Origin: Janthinobacterium rivuli
GTDB taxonomy: Bacteria; Pseudomonadota; Gammaproteobacteria; Burkholderiales; Burkholderiaceae_D
Assembly (NCBI RefSeq): GCF_009208735.1
Contig: NZ_WFLJ01000013.1
Coordinates: forward strand, 62,001 to 126,000
DNA: 64,000 bases
Reading direction: 5' to 3'
Every line of letters begins with the position of its first letter. The stretch's first letter is position 1. The notes under the pieces are model-generated. The model did no database searches. It was given only the letters and a program-made list of their open reading frames with translations, and was not told the origin of the DNA. The translations under genes and the position numbers were made by a program. Of this stretch, positions 41,597-48,778 are shown piece after piece.

Positions 41597-41610
41597 TTGA
41601 TGCTTGTCAA
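41597..41610 (-). promoter_or_regulatory. FNR-type box upstream of the phasin-like gene
   Basis: The plus strand reads TTGAT-GCTT-GTCAA, one base off the canonical TTGAT-N4-ATCAA; the minus strand reads TTGAC-AAGC-ATCAA. A TACACT hexamer on the minus strand follows after 31 bp. Confidence 0.6.
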
Positions 41611-41760
41611 GCGCAACATTAATCTAGCCAGGGCCATGTCCGGCGTGGCGCGAGGAGATCGGCAATGAACTGGCCGCGCGACGATCCTGCGGCATCACGG
41701 TCACTCCGTCGAGCGATGCCAGAGGGACCCGTTGCGCCTGGAATGCCTGCGATTTTGTAT

Positions 41761-42821
41761 GGTTATGTCCTCGCAAAATAGGGGAAATGCCGGAATCTTC
41801 GCTTGGCTGAGTTGTCTGACTCTGCATACCCACCGCACAGGGAACAGATCATGCAGCCAGCCGAATGGATCAGCTTTATCGCGCAGTTTGCGCAGTTGAA
41901 CCGGCGCCAGCGGCAGGCGGGCCTGGCCCTGCTGCGTGGCAACACGCCACACGACGCGACCGTCGCGCTGCTGGAGGGCGTGGCGCAGCCGCGCTTGGCC
42001 TGCCCAGCCTGCCACTCGCCCCACCTGCATCGGCATGGCCATGCGCACGGCTTGCAGCGCTACCGCTGCGTGGCTTGCGGGCGCACCTTCAATGCCTTGA
42101 CGGGCACGCCGCTGGCTCGCCTGCGCCATAAGTCGCTGTGGCTCGATTATGCCGATTGCCTGCTTGCATCGGATTCCGTGCGCAAGGCGGCGCGACAACT
42201 GGGCGTGCACCGCAACACCACGTTTCGCTGGCGCCACCGGTTTTTATCGTTGGCAAAAACGGACCGGCCGCATGGCCTGCATGGCATCGCCGAGGCCGAC
42301 GAGTTATATGTGCTGGAATCGGAAAAGGGATCGAGGCAGATGACGCGTCCGGCCCGCCGCCGGGGTGGCCATGCCCACCAACGCGGCATTTCCAATGAAC
42401 AGGTCTGCATCCTGGTGGCGCGCGACCGCACGGGCCAGACCCTCGATTTCGTCACCGGCAAAGGGCAACTGACGAAGGCGCAACTGCACCGCTGTTTGTT
42501 GCCTGTCATCGACAAGGATATCCTGCTGGTCACGGATGGCCATGCCGCCTACCGGGCGTTTGCGCGGGAAGCGGGCCTCAGCCACGAGGCCGTCAACTTG
42601 CGCGCCGACATCCGCGTGCGCGGTGCCGCGCATGTGCAGAACGTCAATGCGTATCACAGCCGCCTGCGCGAATGGTTAAGGCCGTTTCACGGCGTGGCTA
42701 CGCGCTACCTGCCAAATTACCTGGGATGGCGCTGGATACTCGACGCCAGACGTATCCGTTCACCCGAAACGTTATTGAAGGCAACGCTGGGAGCGTTCCC
42801 ACATCTGACGGTGACATAGCC
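41761..42821 (+). mobile_element. Complete IS1595-family insertion sequence
   Basis: The element is 1061 bp long. Its ends are inverted: GGTTATGTCCTCG on the left and the complement GGCTATGTCACCG on the right. It is flanked by an 8-bp direct repeat TTTTGTAT at 41753-41760 and 42822-42829, the target-duplication length typical of IS1595. The single transposase gene fills it. The intact frame and perfect duplication indicate a fairly recent insertion. It landed nine bases upstream of an FNR-type box. Confidence 0.92.
41851..42819 (+). CDS. IS1595-family (ISXO2-like) transposase
   Basis: This 322-residue protein starts at MQPAEWISF after GGGAACAG. It has an N-terminal zinc ribbon (CPACHSPHLH ... 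YRCVACGRTF, C-x2-C ... C-x2-C), a helix-turn-helix (KAARQLGVHRNTTFRWRHRF) and an ISXO2-like DDE-type core (ADELYVLES, LLVTDGHAAYRA, NVNAYHSRLREWL). The stop codon lies within the right terminal repeat. It catalyses cut-and-paste or copy-type transposition of the flanking element. No disabling mutation is visible. Confidence 0.9.
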   Translation: MQPAEWISFIAQFAQLNRRQRQAGLALLRGNTPHDATVALLEGVAQPRLACPACHSPHLHRHGHAHGLQRYRCVACGRTFNALTGTPLARLRHKSLWLDYADCLLASDSVRKAARQLGVHRNTTFRWRHRFLSLAKTDRPHGLHGIAEADELYVLESEKGSRQMTRPARRRGGHAHQRGISNEQVCILVARDRTGQTLDFVTGKGQLTKAQLHRCLLPVIDKDILLVTDGHAAYRAFAREAGLSHEAVNLRADIRVRGAAHVQNVNAYHSRLREWLRPFHGVATRYLPNYLGWRWILDARRIRSPETLLKATLGAFPHLTVT

Positions 42822-42837
42822 TTTTGTATCGCTTGTA

Positions 42838-42851
42838 TTGATATGCCTCAA
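42838..42851 (+). promoter_or_regulatory. FNR-type box upstream of the gene at 42943
   Basis: TTGAT-ATGC-CTCAA is one base off canonical TTGAT-N4-ATCAA. A TACTGT hexamer follows after 32 bp. The IS1595 target duplication ends only eight bases before the box, so the insertion split the original intergenic region but spared this site. Confidence 0.55.
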
Positions 42852-42942
42852 ATTGCCCGGCAGACAACGTTGTCGCTATGCGCTACTGTGGTCAGGTGGC
42901 AGCGCGCCCATGCTGCTCTGATTACAACGAGGTGCGACAGCC

Positions 42943-43554
42943 ATGACACGGCGTAATCGCGAACTGCAGGCACGGATTGAGCAGCTGGAGCAAGAGCTTG
43001 GGCGCGGTGGGCGGCAGCCGGAGACGGTATCGCCAGAGGCATTGACGGGCTGCCGTTTGCTGGAGGCCAGGGCGGCGGCGCAGCAGGGGAACCGTCCGCA
43101 AACGGGGCTGCTTGCCTACCTGCGGCATGCCCAATGGCGCCATATCCTGTCCGTGCCATTCATTTACCTCGTTGCCGTTCCCCTTGGTCTGCTGGATCTG
43201 TCCATCAGCCTCTACCAGCTGGTCTGTTTTCCTCTGTACCGCATCGCTCGCGTTCGGCGGAAGGATTTTTTCCTGTATGACCGCGGCAGCCTCGCTTACT
43301 TGAATGTGCTGGAGAAATTCCATTGCCAGTACTGTGCCTATGCCACCGGATTGCTCGCCTATGCCCGCGAAGTGGTAGGGCGCACCGAGCAATACTGGTG
43401 CCCGATCAAGCACGCCGGGCCCGCCGATGCCACGCCGCCAGTGCATGCCCATGTCTGTCGGTTTATTGCCTTTGGCGATGCCGACGCGTATCGCCGGCAG
43501 TTGGAACCGCTGCGCAAGGAGCTGGTAGAGGACAACAAAGTCAATAATGGGTGA
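42943..43554 (+). CDS. Conserved membrane-associated protein with Cys/His motif, unknown function
   Basis: This 203-residue protein has an N-terminal coiled-coil stretch (about 1-20), a central hydrophobic hairpin (about 70-100, ILSVPFIYLVAVPLGLLDL), then a basic KDFFLYDRGSLAYLN block and a conserved-looking FHCQYCAYATGLLAYAREVVGRTEQYWCPIKH motif with three cysteines. I recall proteins with this Y-C-x-Y-A-N/T-G-x2-A-Y-x-R-E core in other Proteobacteria annotated as hypothetical. The cysteines could bind metal. It follows an FNR-type box and is otherwise monocistronic. Confidence 0.75.
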   Translation: MTRRNRELQARIEQLEQELGRGGRQPETVSPEALTGCRLLEARAAAQQGNRPQTGLLAYLRHAQWRHILSVPFIYLVAVPLGLLDLSISLYQLVCFPLYRIARVRRKDFFLYDRGSLAYLNVLEKFHCQYCAYATGLLAYAREVVGRTEQYWCPIKHAGPADATPPVHAHVCRFIAFGDADAYRRQLEPLRKELVEDNKVNNG

Positions 43555-43621
43555 CGCCGGCAACCATGGACAGCCGGCATGCGGGGCGGGGATGCCGCCC
43601 CCGTCCTTGGGCGCGGACGTT

Positions 43622-44266
43622 TCAGCTGGCAACCTGCAACTCGTTCGTGACGGCCGTGATGCCTGGTGCCATCCAGACCGCGCGCTCGACCTCGTCGCGT
43701 TCCGTCCAGGAACGCACCTTGCCGCTTAACGTCACTGCATCGCCATCGGTCTCGATCTTGATGCCGCTGGCCTCGATCAGGGCGCTGCGCTTCAGGGCCG
43801 CCTGGATGCGCGCCTTGATATCGGCCGGGATGGCCTTGTGGCTGATCTCGATGGCGCTCTCGATGCCGCGTATGCCATGGACATGGCGCAGTGCCAGCTG
43901 GGCGTGCTCGCGCTGGTAGTTCCAGTCGACGGTACCTTCCAGCCTGACATGGCCATGCTCGACGATGACCTTGATCGTTTTCGACGACACGGGCAGTTGC
44001 AGCGCGATGGCGGCAATGGCATCGTGGGCAATTTCCGCGTCCAGCCGCGAGTGGGGGCGCACCTCGATGTCGTTGGCCACGCCCAGCACGCCGGTCAGGC
44101 ATTGCGCGTCGCGCTCGGCGTGCAGCTTGTGGCTGTAGGCATGCACAAAGCCCGAAAGCGTGACGACACGGTCGTTGACCGAGACGCCGATGTGGCTGGG
44201 ATTAATGCGTGCATCCCACAGCAATTCCTGTTCGACTTGCGTCTTGATGTCGTTGTCGGTGACCAT
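43622..44266 (-). CDS. Triple BON-domain protein
   Basis: This 214-residue protein is three tandem BON domains (about 3-70, 78-145 and 148-213), each with the VTLSG or VRLEG beta-strand followed by a helix and a VxNxIEV-like strand. It has no signal peptide, unlike OsmY, so it is probably cytoplasmic. BON domains bind phospholipid or potassium in proteins such as OsmY and Kbp. It lies 85 bp after the tandem Usp gene on the same strand with an AAGGAG site and no promoter box of its own, so it is likely the second gene of that operon. Confidence 0.88.
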   Translation of the reverse strand: MVTDNDIKTQVEQELLWDARINPSHIGVSVNDRVVTLSGFVHAYSHKLHAERDAQCLTGVLGVANDIEVRPHSRLDAEIAHDAIAAIALQLPVSSKTIKVIVEHGHVRLEGTVDWNYQREHAQLALRHVHGIRGIESAIEISHKAIPADIKARIQAALKRSALIEASGIKIETDGDAVTLSGKVRSWTERDEVERAVWMAPGITAVTNELQVAS

Positions 44267-44351
44267 GAACCTGCTCCTTGTAGGATAAGAAAGCGCTTGC
44301 GGCCTGCGCCAGGGCGTCAGCGGCGCGCAAGCGGCCGGCCGACGATGCGCC

Positions 44352-45191
44352 TCAATGCCCCAGCAATAGCGGCAGGCGTGACTGGCTCAGCAGGCTGTGC
44401 GTTGTCCCGCCGAGCACCCATTCATGGAAGCGGCTGCGGCCGAATGCCCCTGCCACGATCAGGTCCGCGCCGCTGTCCTGGGCCAGGCGGCACAGTGCCG
44501 TACCGCATTCTTCGGTCGTTTCGCTGCGGCTCACTTCCGCGCGCACGCCATGGCGCACCAGGTAGGTGGCCAGGTCGGCTCCCGGCTCCTGTCCGTGCTG
44601 CCCATAATGCTGGCGTGCATTGAGCACGATGATCTGCACGCGCTGCGCCCGCACCAGCAGCGGCAGCGCGCCAGCCACCGCGCGGCTGGCCTCGGCCGTG
44701 GCGTTCCAGCCGATGACGATGGAGCGCCCTGGTATGGTCACTGCGCCGTCGCCATCGGGTATGACGAGCAAGGGACGGGCGCTGTGCAGCGCGAGATACG
44801 CGGGCAGGCGGGTCGACCAGATGAGCGACCGGTCGCTCAGGTCGCTCTGGCCGGTGACGACCAGATCGCAGTACAGCGACTGGAGGATCAGCGCATCGGC
44901 CGCGCTGCTATCCTGAAAGCGGGTTTCATACGAGGCCACGCCAAGCTGGCGGCAACGCTCATCGAAGCGGACCAGCTGTTCGCGCGCCGCGTCGCGCAAG
45001 GGTTCGTAGTCGATTGGCGGGGGCGGCGCCAGCGTGACCGCCCCGTAGACCAGGTAGTCGAGTTGCGGCCCGCCGCTGGCCACCGTTCCTATCAGATGGG
45101 AGCCGGCTTCACTGGCGAGCGCCGCTGCCACTTGCAGGCGCCGTTCGAAACCGGAAAACTGGTCGGCATACATCAAAATGGTCTTGTACAT
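44352..45191 (-). CDS. Universal stress protein, tandem domain
   Basis: This 279-residue protein starts at MYKTILMYADQF after GGAGCCC. Two Usp folds lie in tandem; the first (1-145) has lost the nucleotide motif, and the second keeps it as VIGWNATAEASRAV and G-x2-G-x9-G-G in GAFGRSRFHEWVLGG. This degenerate/intact pairing is common in proteobacterial tandem Usps. It is followed by the triple-BON gene and preceded by an FNR-type box, so it should respond to low oxygen together with the BON protein. Confidence 0.9.
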   Translation of the reverse strand: MYKTILMYADQFSGFERRLQVAAALASEAGSHLIGTVASGGPQLDYLVYGAVTLAPPPPIDYEPLRDAAREQLVRFDERCRQLGVASYETRFQDSSAADALILQSLYCDLVVTGQSDLSDRSLIWSTRLPAYLALHSARPLLVIPDGDGAVTIPGRSIVIGWNATAEASRAVAGALPLLVRAQRVQIIVLNARQHYGQHGQEPGADLATYLVRHGVRAEVSRSETTEECGTALCRLAQDSGADLIVAGAFGRSRFHEWVLGGTTHSLLSQSRLPLLLGH

Positions 45192-45250
45192 GGTGGGCTC
45201 CATAAAAGATTCACCATACCCGTTTCAGCCTTGCTTGTAAGGAGCGCCGA

Positions 45251-45264
45251 CTGATCTAGGTCAA
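45251..45264 (-). promoter_or_regulatory. FNR-type box upstream of tandem Usp and BON genes
   Basis: On the minus strand it reads TTGAC-CTAG-ATCAG, two bases off canonical. A TATGGT hexamer lies 32 bp downstream. The site is weaker than most in this window and is called mainly from position, 59 bp before the start codon. Confidence 0.5.
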
Positions 45265-45309
45265 GCCAGCCCTCAATTCCTGGCTCAGTGAACTGGCACC
45301 CGGCAAGCA

Positions 45310-45323
45310 TTGATCCAGATCAT
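45310..45323 (+). promoter_or_regulatory. FNR-type box upstream of the BON-kinase fusion gene
   Basis: TTGAT-CCAG-ATCAT is an exact consensus match. An extended -10 (TGCTAGGAT) begins about 21 bp downstream, giving class II geometry. The coding start is about 100 bp further on. Confidence 0.72.
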
Positions 45324-45422
45324 ATTTTCTGGCGGCGTGGCCATGCTAGGATCGCTGCCGGACAGGCGATGCACAGCAAGAAAATGCGGTGCGCGCGCGG
45401 CGCCAAGGCTGTGGAGGAAAGC

Positions 45423-47690
45423 ATGTTGAACGATCCTGAAATAAGGCAGAACGTGGAGCATGAGCTCAGCTGTATTGCCGGGATAGGGCCACCTGCCATC
45501 ATGGTGTCCGTGCATCATGGCGTCGTCACCTTGTCGGGGCGCGTGCATGATTTCGCCGGCAAGATACTGGCCGGGCGGTGCGCCATGGGAGTGGCCGGGG
45601 TAGCTGGCGTGCTCAACAAGATCGACGTGGCGCTCGTGGGGCAGGCGCGCTCGGATGCCGACCTTGCCAACGCGGCGGTAGCGGCCGTCAAGGCGCAATT
45701 GCCCAGCTCCGCCGACGCCGTCACGGTGGTGGCGCACGACGGCGTGCTGCGGCTGGACGGGACGCTACGTTGGAACTATCAGCGCAAGCGGGCCGAGGAA
45801 GCGGTATATGCCTTGCGCGGGTTGCGCGGCGTCGAAAACAGCATTGTGCTGGCGCCCGCAGGCCCTGCCGCTGAACTACGTTGGAAAAAGCGGCTGCCTT
45901 CCCACGTGAATGGCATCATCCGTACTGTCCGGCAGAATGCGGCCGCGCAGCCTGCCCACGTGCGTGCCGCTGGTCACGCGGCAGGGCGGAAGGGCGCGTT
46001 GCCGCCGCTTGTCCAGGGGGCGATGCCTGCGCAGCAAAGTGAGCATCAGTGGCCTGACACCACGCAAAGCATCGAGAAGCACGAGGTCTCGCGGCAGACC
46101 AGACTATTGCACCGCCTGGCACATCGCCTTGACAGCGAGGATGCGCGGGTGCGGCTTATCGTTACCGATATTTCACGCATCATGCTGGTGGGCGACCTGG
46201 CCTACAAGTTCAAGAAGGCCTTGCATCGCGACGTGCTCGATTACAGTACCTTGTCGGCACGGCGGCATGCGTGCGAGGAAGAATTGCGCTTGAATCGGCG
46301 CCTGGCGCCGGAGTTGTACCTGGGCCTGGCAAGCATCACAGGCACGCGGGCATGTCCCTCCATCGACGGCGAGGGTCCGGTACTCGAGTATGCCGTGCGC
46401 ATGCGTCGCTTCGACCAGTCCGCCCTGTGGCAGGCGCGCCTGAATGCCGGCCAGCTTGGCGTGGATGAAGTCAGCGCCCTGGCGCTGTTGCTGGCGGATT
46501 TTCATGCCGGCGCTGCGCGGGCGACAGCCCAGTCGCCCTGGGGCAATGGCGCATTGATCGTTGCCCGCACCCACGAGGATGTGGCCGGCATAGCCGCCGT
46601 GCTCGACGACACGCGCCAGCGTGCCATGCTCGACGAGATTGCGGCCTGGCTGACACGTCAGGAGCAAGCGCTGGCGCCGATATTTACCCGGCGCAAGGTT
46701 GATGGCTGGGTGCGCGAATGCCATGGTGATTTGCATTGCGGCAACATCCTGACAGTGGAGGGACAGGTGCGCGTGTTTGACGGCATTGAGTTTAACACCG
46801 CATTGCGCTGGATCGACGTGGCGCAGGACCTGGCGTTCGCCTGGATGGACTTGCAATGCCAGGGCCGCCGCGGCCTGGCCGCTCGCTTGCTGAACGATTA
46901 TCTCGAGCGTTGCGGCGACTACGGCAGCCTGGCGCTGCTGCCGTATTACCGGGTGCAGCGGGCATTGGTGCGCTGCAAGGTGTTCCTGTTGCGCTCCCAG
47001 GCGGGCAGCCGCGGTCGCTCCGCGGCATTGCTGCAGGCGCAGCGCTATCTGGCCTTCGCGCATGCGTGCATCACACCCGCCGCGCCGGCGCTGCTGATTA
47101 CCGTCGGACTGGCCGGCAGCGGCAAGTCATGGCTGTGCAATGCGCTGGTCGAACCGCTGGAGGTGGTGCGCTTGCGCTCGGATGTCGAGCGCAAGCGGCT
47201 GTTTGCCAGCGCTGTCGCCACCGTCGCCTCCGCCTCGCCAGCGCAGGGGATGTATGACCAGGCCGCCAATGCCGCGACGTACCGGCGCCTGGCACGGCTC
47301 GCGCAGCAGGGGCTGGCGGCCGGTTTCGTGATGGTGGTCGACGCGACTTTTCTGGAACGCCGACGGCGCCTGGCCTTTCGCGCGTTGGCGCGCCGCAGCC
47401 GGGTGCCGTTCCTGCTGCTGCACGTCGATGCGCCACTGTCGGTGCTGGCATCGCGCCTGGCTGCGCGGGCGCGTGCCGGTACCGACCCCTCCGATGCGGA
47501 CATGGCCGTTCTCGCCGGCCAGATGGAGCGCTGCGCCGAGCAAGGATTGCGTCCGGGCGAGGCGGATGACGTCATCGAGATCGTCAATGACGCCAGTTTC
47601 GGCGTGGAGGCACTGGCTTTGCTGGTGGTGCACGTGCGACAGGCCTTGCTGCGCGCCAAGCCGGGATCTCCACCGACCGCGCGCCGCTGA
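45423..47690 (+). CDS. BON-domain / aminoglycoside-phosphotransferase-like / P-loop kinase fusion
   Basis: This 755-residue protein starts at MLNDPEIRQNV, which has GGAGGAAAGC directly before it. Two BON domains (about 3-70 and 78-145) are joined by a linker (about 150-225) to an APH-like phosphotransferase domain (about 235-545, Brenner motif HGDLHCGNIL with H434-G-D436, and VFDGIEFN) and a C-terminal P-loop kinase domain (GLAGSGKSW from 562, K568). The last two domains are the known bifunctional COG2187/COG0645 protein of unknown substrate; the BON fusion is unusual. The BON part resembles the protein at 43622. A small phosphotransfer to a metabolite is plausible but unproven. A class II FNR box is upstream. 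Confidence 0.85.
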   Translation: MLNDPEIRQNVEHELSCIAGIGPPAIMVSVHHGVVTLSGRVHDFAGKILAGRCAMGVAGVAGVLNKIDVALVGQARSDADLANAAVAAVKAQLPSSADAVTVVAHDGVLRLDGTLRWNYQRKRAEEAVYALRGLRGVENSIVLAPAGPAAELRWKKRLPSHVNGIIRTVRQNAAAQPAHVRAAGHAAGRKGALPPLVQGAMPAQQSEHQWPDTTQSIEKHEVSRQTRLLHRLAHRLDSEDARVRLIVTDISRIMLVGDLAYKFKKALHRDVLDYSTLSARRHACEEELRLNRRLAPELYLGLASITGTRACPSIDGEGPVLEYAVRMRRFDQSALWQARLNAGQLGVDEVSALALLLADFHAGAARATAQSPWGNGALIVARTHEDVAGIAAVLDDTRQRAMLDEIAAWLTRQEQALAPIFTRRKVDGWVRECHGDLHCGNILTVEGQVRVFDGIEFNTALRWIDVAQDLAFAWMDLQCQGRRGLAARLLNDYLERCGDYGSLALLPYYRVQRALVRCKVFLLRSQAGSRGRSAALLQAQRYLAFAHACITPAAPALLITVGLAGSGKSWLCNALVEPLEVVRLRSDVERKRLFASAVATVASASPAQGMYDQAANAATYRRLARLAQQGLAAGFVMVVDATFLERRRRLAFRALARRSRVPFLLLHVDAPLSVLASRLAARARAGTDPSDADMAVLAGQMERCAEQGLRPGEADDVIEIVNDASFGVEALALLVVHVRQALLRAKPGSPPTARR

Positions 47691-47993
47691 CGGGCCGCGC
47701 GCTCGATGTTCTACGAACATATCGAATACGTGCTTGCGTTTGACCGCAGGGAAAAATTAGGCATTTAATGGTTTGTTCAGTGTTTTCTTGTGGTTCTGTA
47801 TTAACGGTTTTGCATTACTAGCTATATTAGGGGTGATACCCGTAGTAATCCTATGTGTTGGTCATTAATGCAATAATCTCGTGCACTGCGCCATTCAGCC
47901 CGTCCGCGATCGGTCAAAGGCGGGCCATGAGCCTAAGCCTAGGTAATCGCTAGCGAAATTTTCTTTCATCATTCATCCGCAGCAGGAGGCCGC
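47691..47993. other. Intergenic region at the start of the accessory stretch
   Basis: Base composition drops here. The region has an ATTACTA (47814) and TAGTAAT (47843) dyad enclosing GGGGTGATACCC, which may be a regulator site, and promoter-like TA-rich hexamers. No ORF, RNA gene or transposon end was recognised. Confidence 0.45.
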
Positions 47994-48536
47994 ATGATCC
48001 TATTAACGAGAGAGCCCATGGCAAAGCATACTGTAGCCACGCTGCTGCTGGGCATCGCGGTGAGTCTGAATAGCCATGCCTGTCGCATGCCTCCTGCTGA
48101 GCAGATGGTCACGCCGGACCAGCAGATTGCGCTAGCGACCGATGTTTCCGTTGCCCGGGTTATTCGTGCGACCCCATCCACACTTCTAGCACTTAGTGGA
48201 CGCCCACCAGTCGAATACGAATTCGAAGTCGAGCAACGTCTGTTGGGCTTTCCTCAATCGCGCTTCATTCTCGTTGGCGCGCAAGGCGAAACGCGGCCCG
48301 GACCTTCATCGAGCGACCATAGTGACGGAAAATTCTGGGAGCGCGGTGGCGGGCGCCTTTACAACGATCCCGATTGCGTCTTGCGGCCTGACTTTATCGT
48401 CGGCGAACATTACCTGATTTTTCGAGGAAAGCCTGCCACTTGGCGCAGCTTCGAACATATCGAGACGGTTCTCGGCCGACCCAATCCTAACGATCGATGG
48501 CTGTCGTTCGTGAAGGAAAAGATTCAAGTTCGGTAA
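47994..48536 (+). CDS. Predicted secreted protein, weak TIMP/NTR-like pattern
   Basis: This 180-residue protein starts after AGGAGG (a second ATG at 48018 also fits). The signal peptide ends near NSHA just before a Cys (HACRMPP). The mature part has YEFEVEQRLLGFPQSRFILVG, an acidic-Ser stretch, and YNDPDCVLRPDFIVGEHYLIF. The arrangement of an N-terminal Cys, a strand-rich core and a Cys before a GxxYLxF block recalls netrin/TIMP-like domains, but this is a weak visual resemblance. There is no operon partner. Confidence 0.65.
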   Translation: MILLTREPMAKHTVATLLLGIAVSLNSHACRMPPAEQMVTPDQQIALATDVSVARVIRATPSTLLALSGRPPVEYEFEVEQRLLGFPQSRFILVGAQGETRPGPSSSDHSDGKFWERGGGRLYNDPDCVLRPDFIVGEHYLIFRGKPATWRSFEHIETVLGRPNPNDRWLSFVKEKIQVR

Positions 48537-48778
48537 TATCGGATTTCTGTTTTTTGCGCCTGTTGATCCCTCTGCGGGCCAAATCGTTGAAACGTCAGGT
48601 CGTCTTCAGCGGGCAGGATCAGAGTGTGATCAGAGTATATGGCTAAAAACCTAGGCGCTACGTTATTCGAACAGATGCAAGACCGGCTGCGCGAACAATG
48701 GCGGGTACGCATGGGCGCGCAAGTACGCCACCCAGCGCCATGCGCTCGTGCGTCTCGATGTGATTGCACAACAACGCT

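Noticed and set aside
48537..48778. Possible short gene starting near 48640 (MAKNLGATLFEQ...)
   Set aside because: The frame is short, has no ribosome site and resembles nothing; the 242-bp gap is taken as non-coding.
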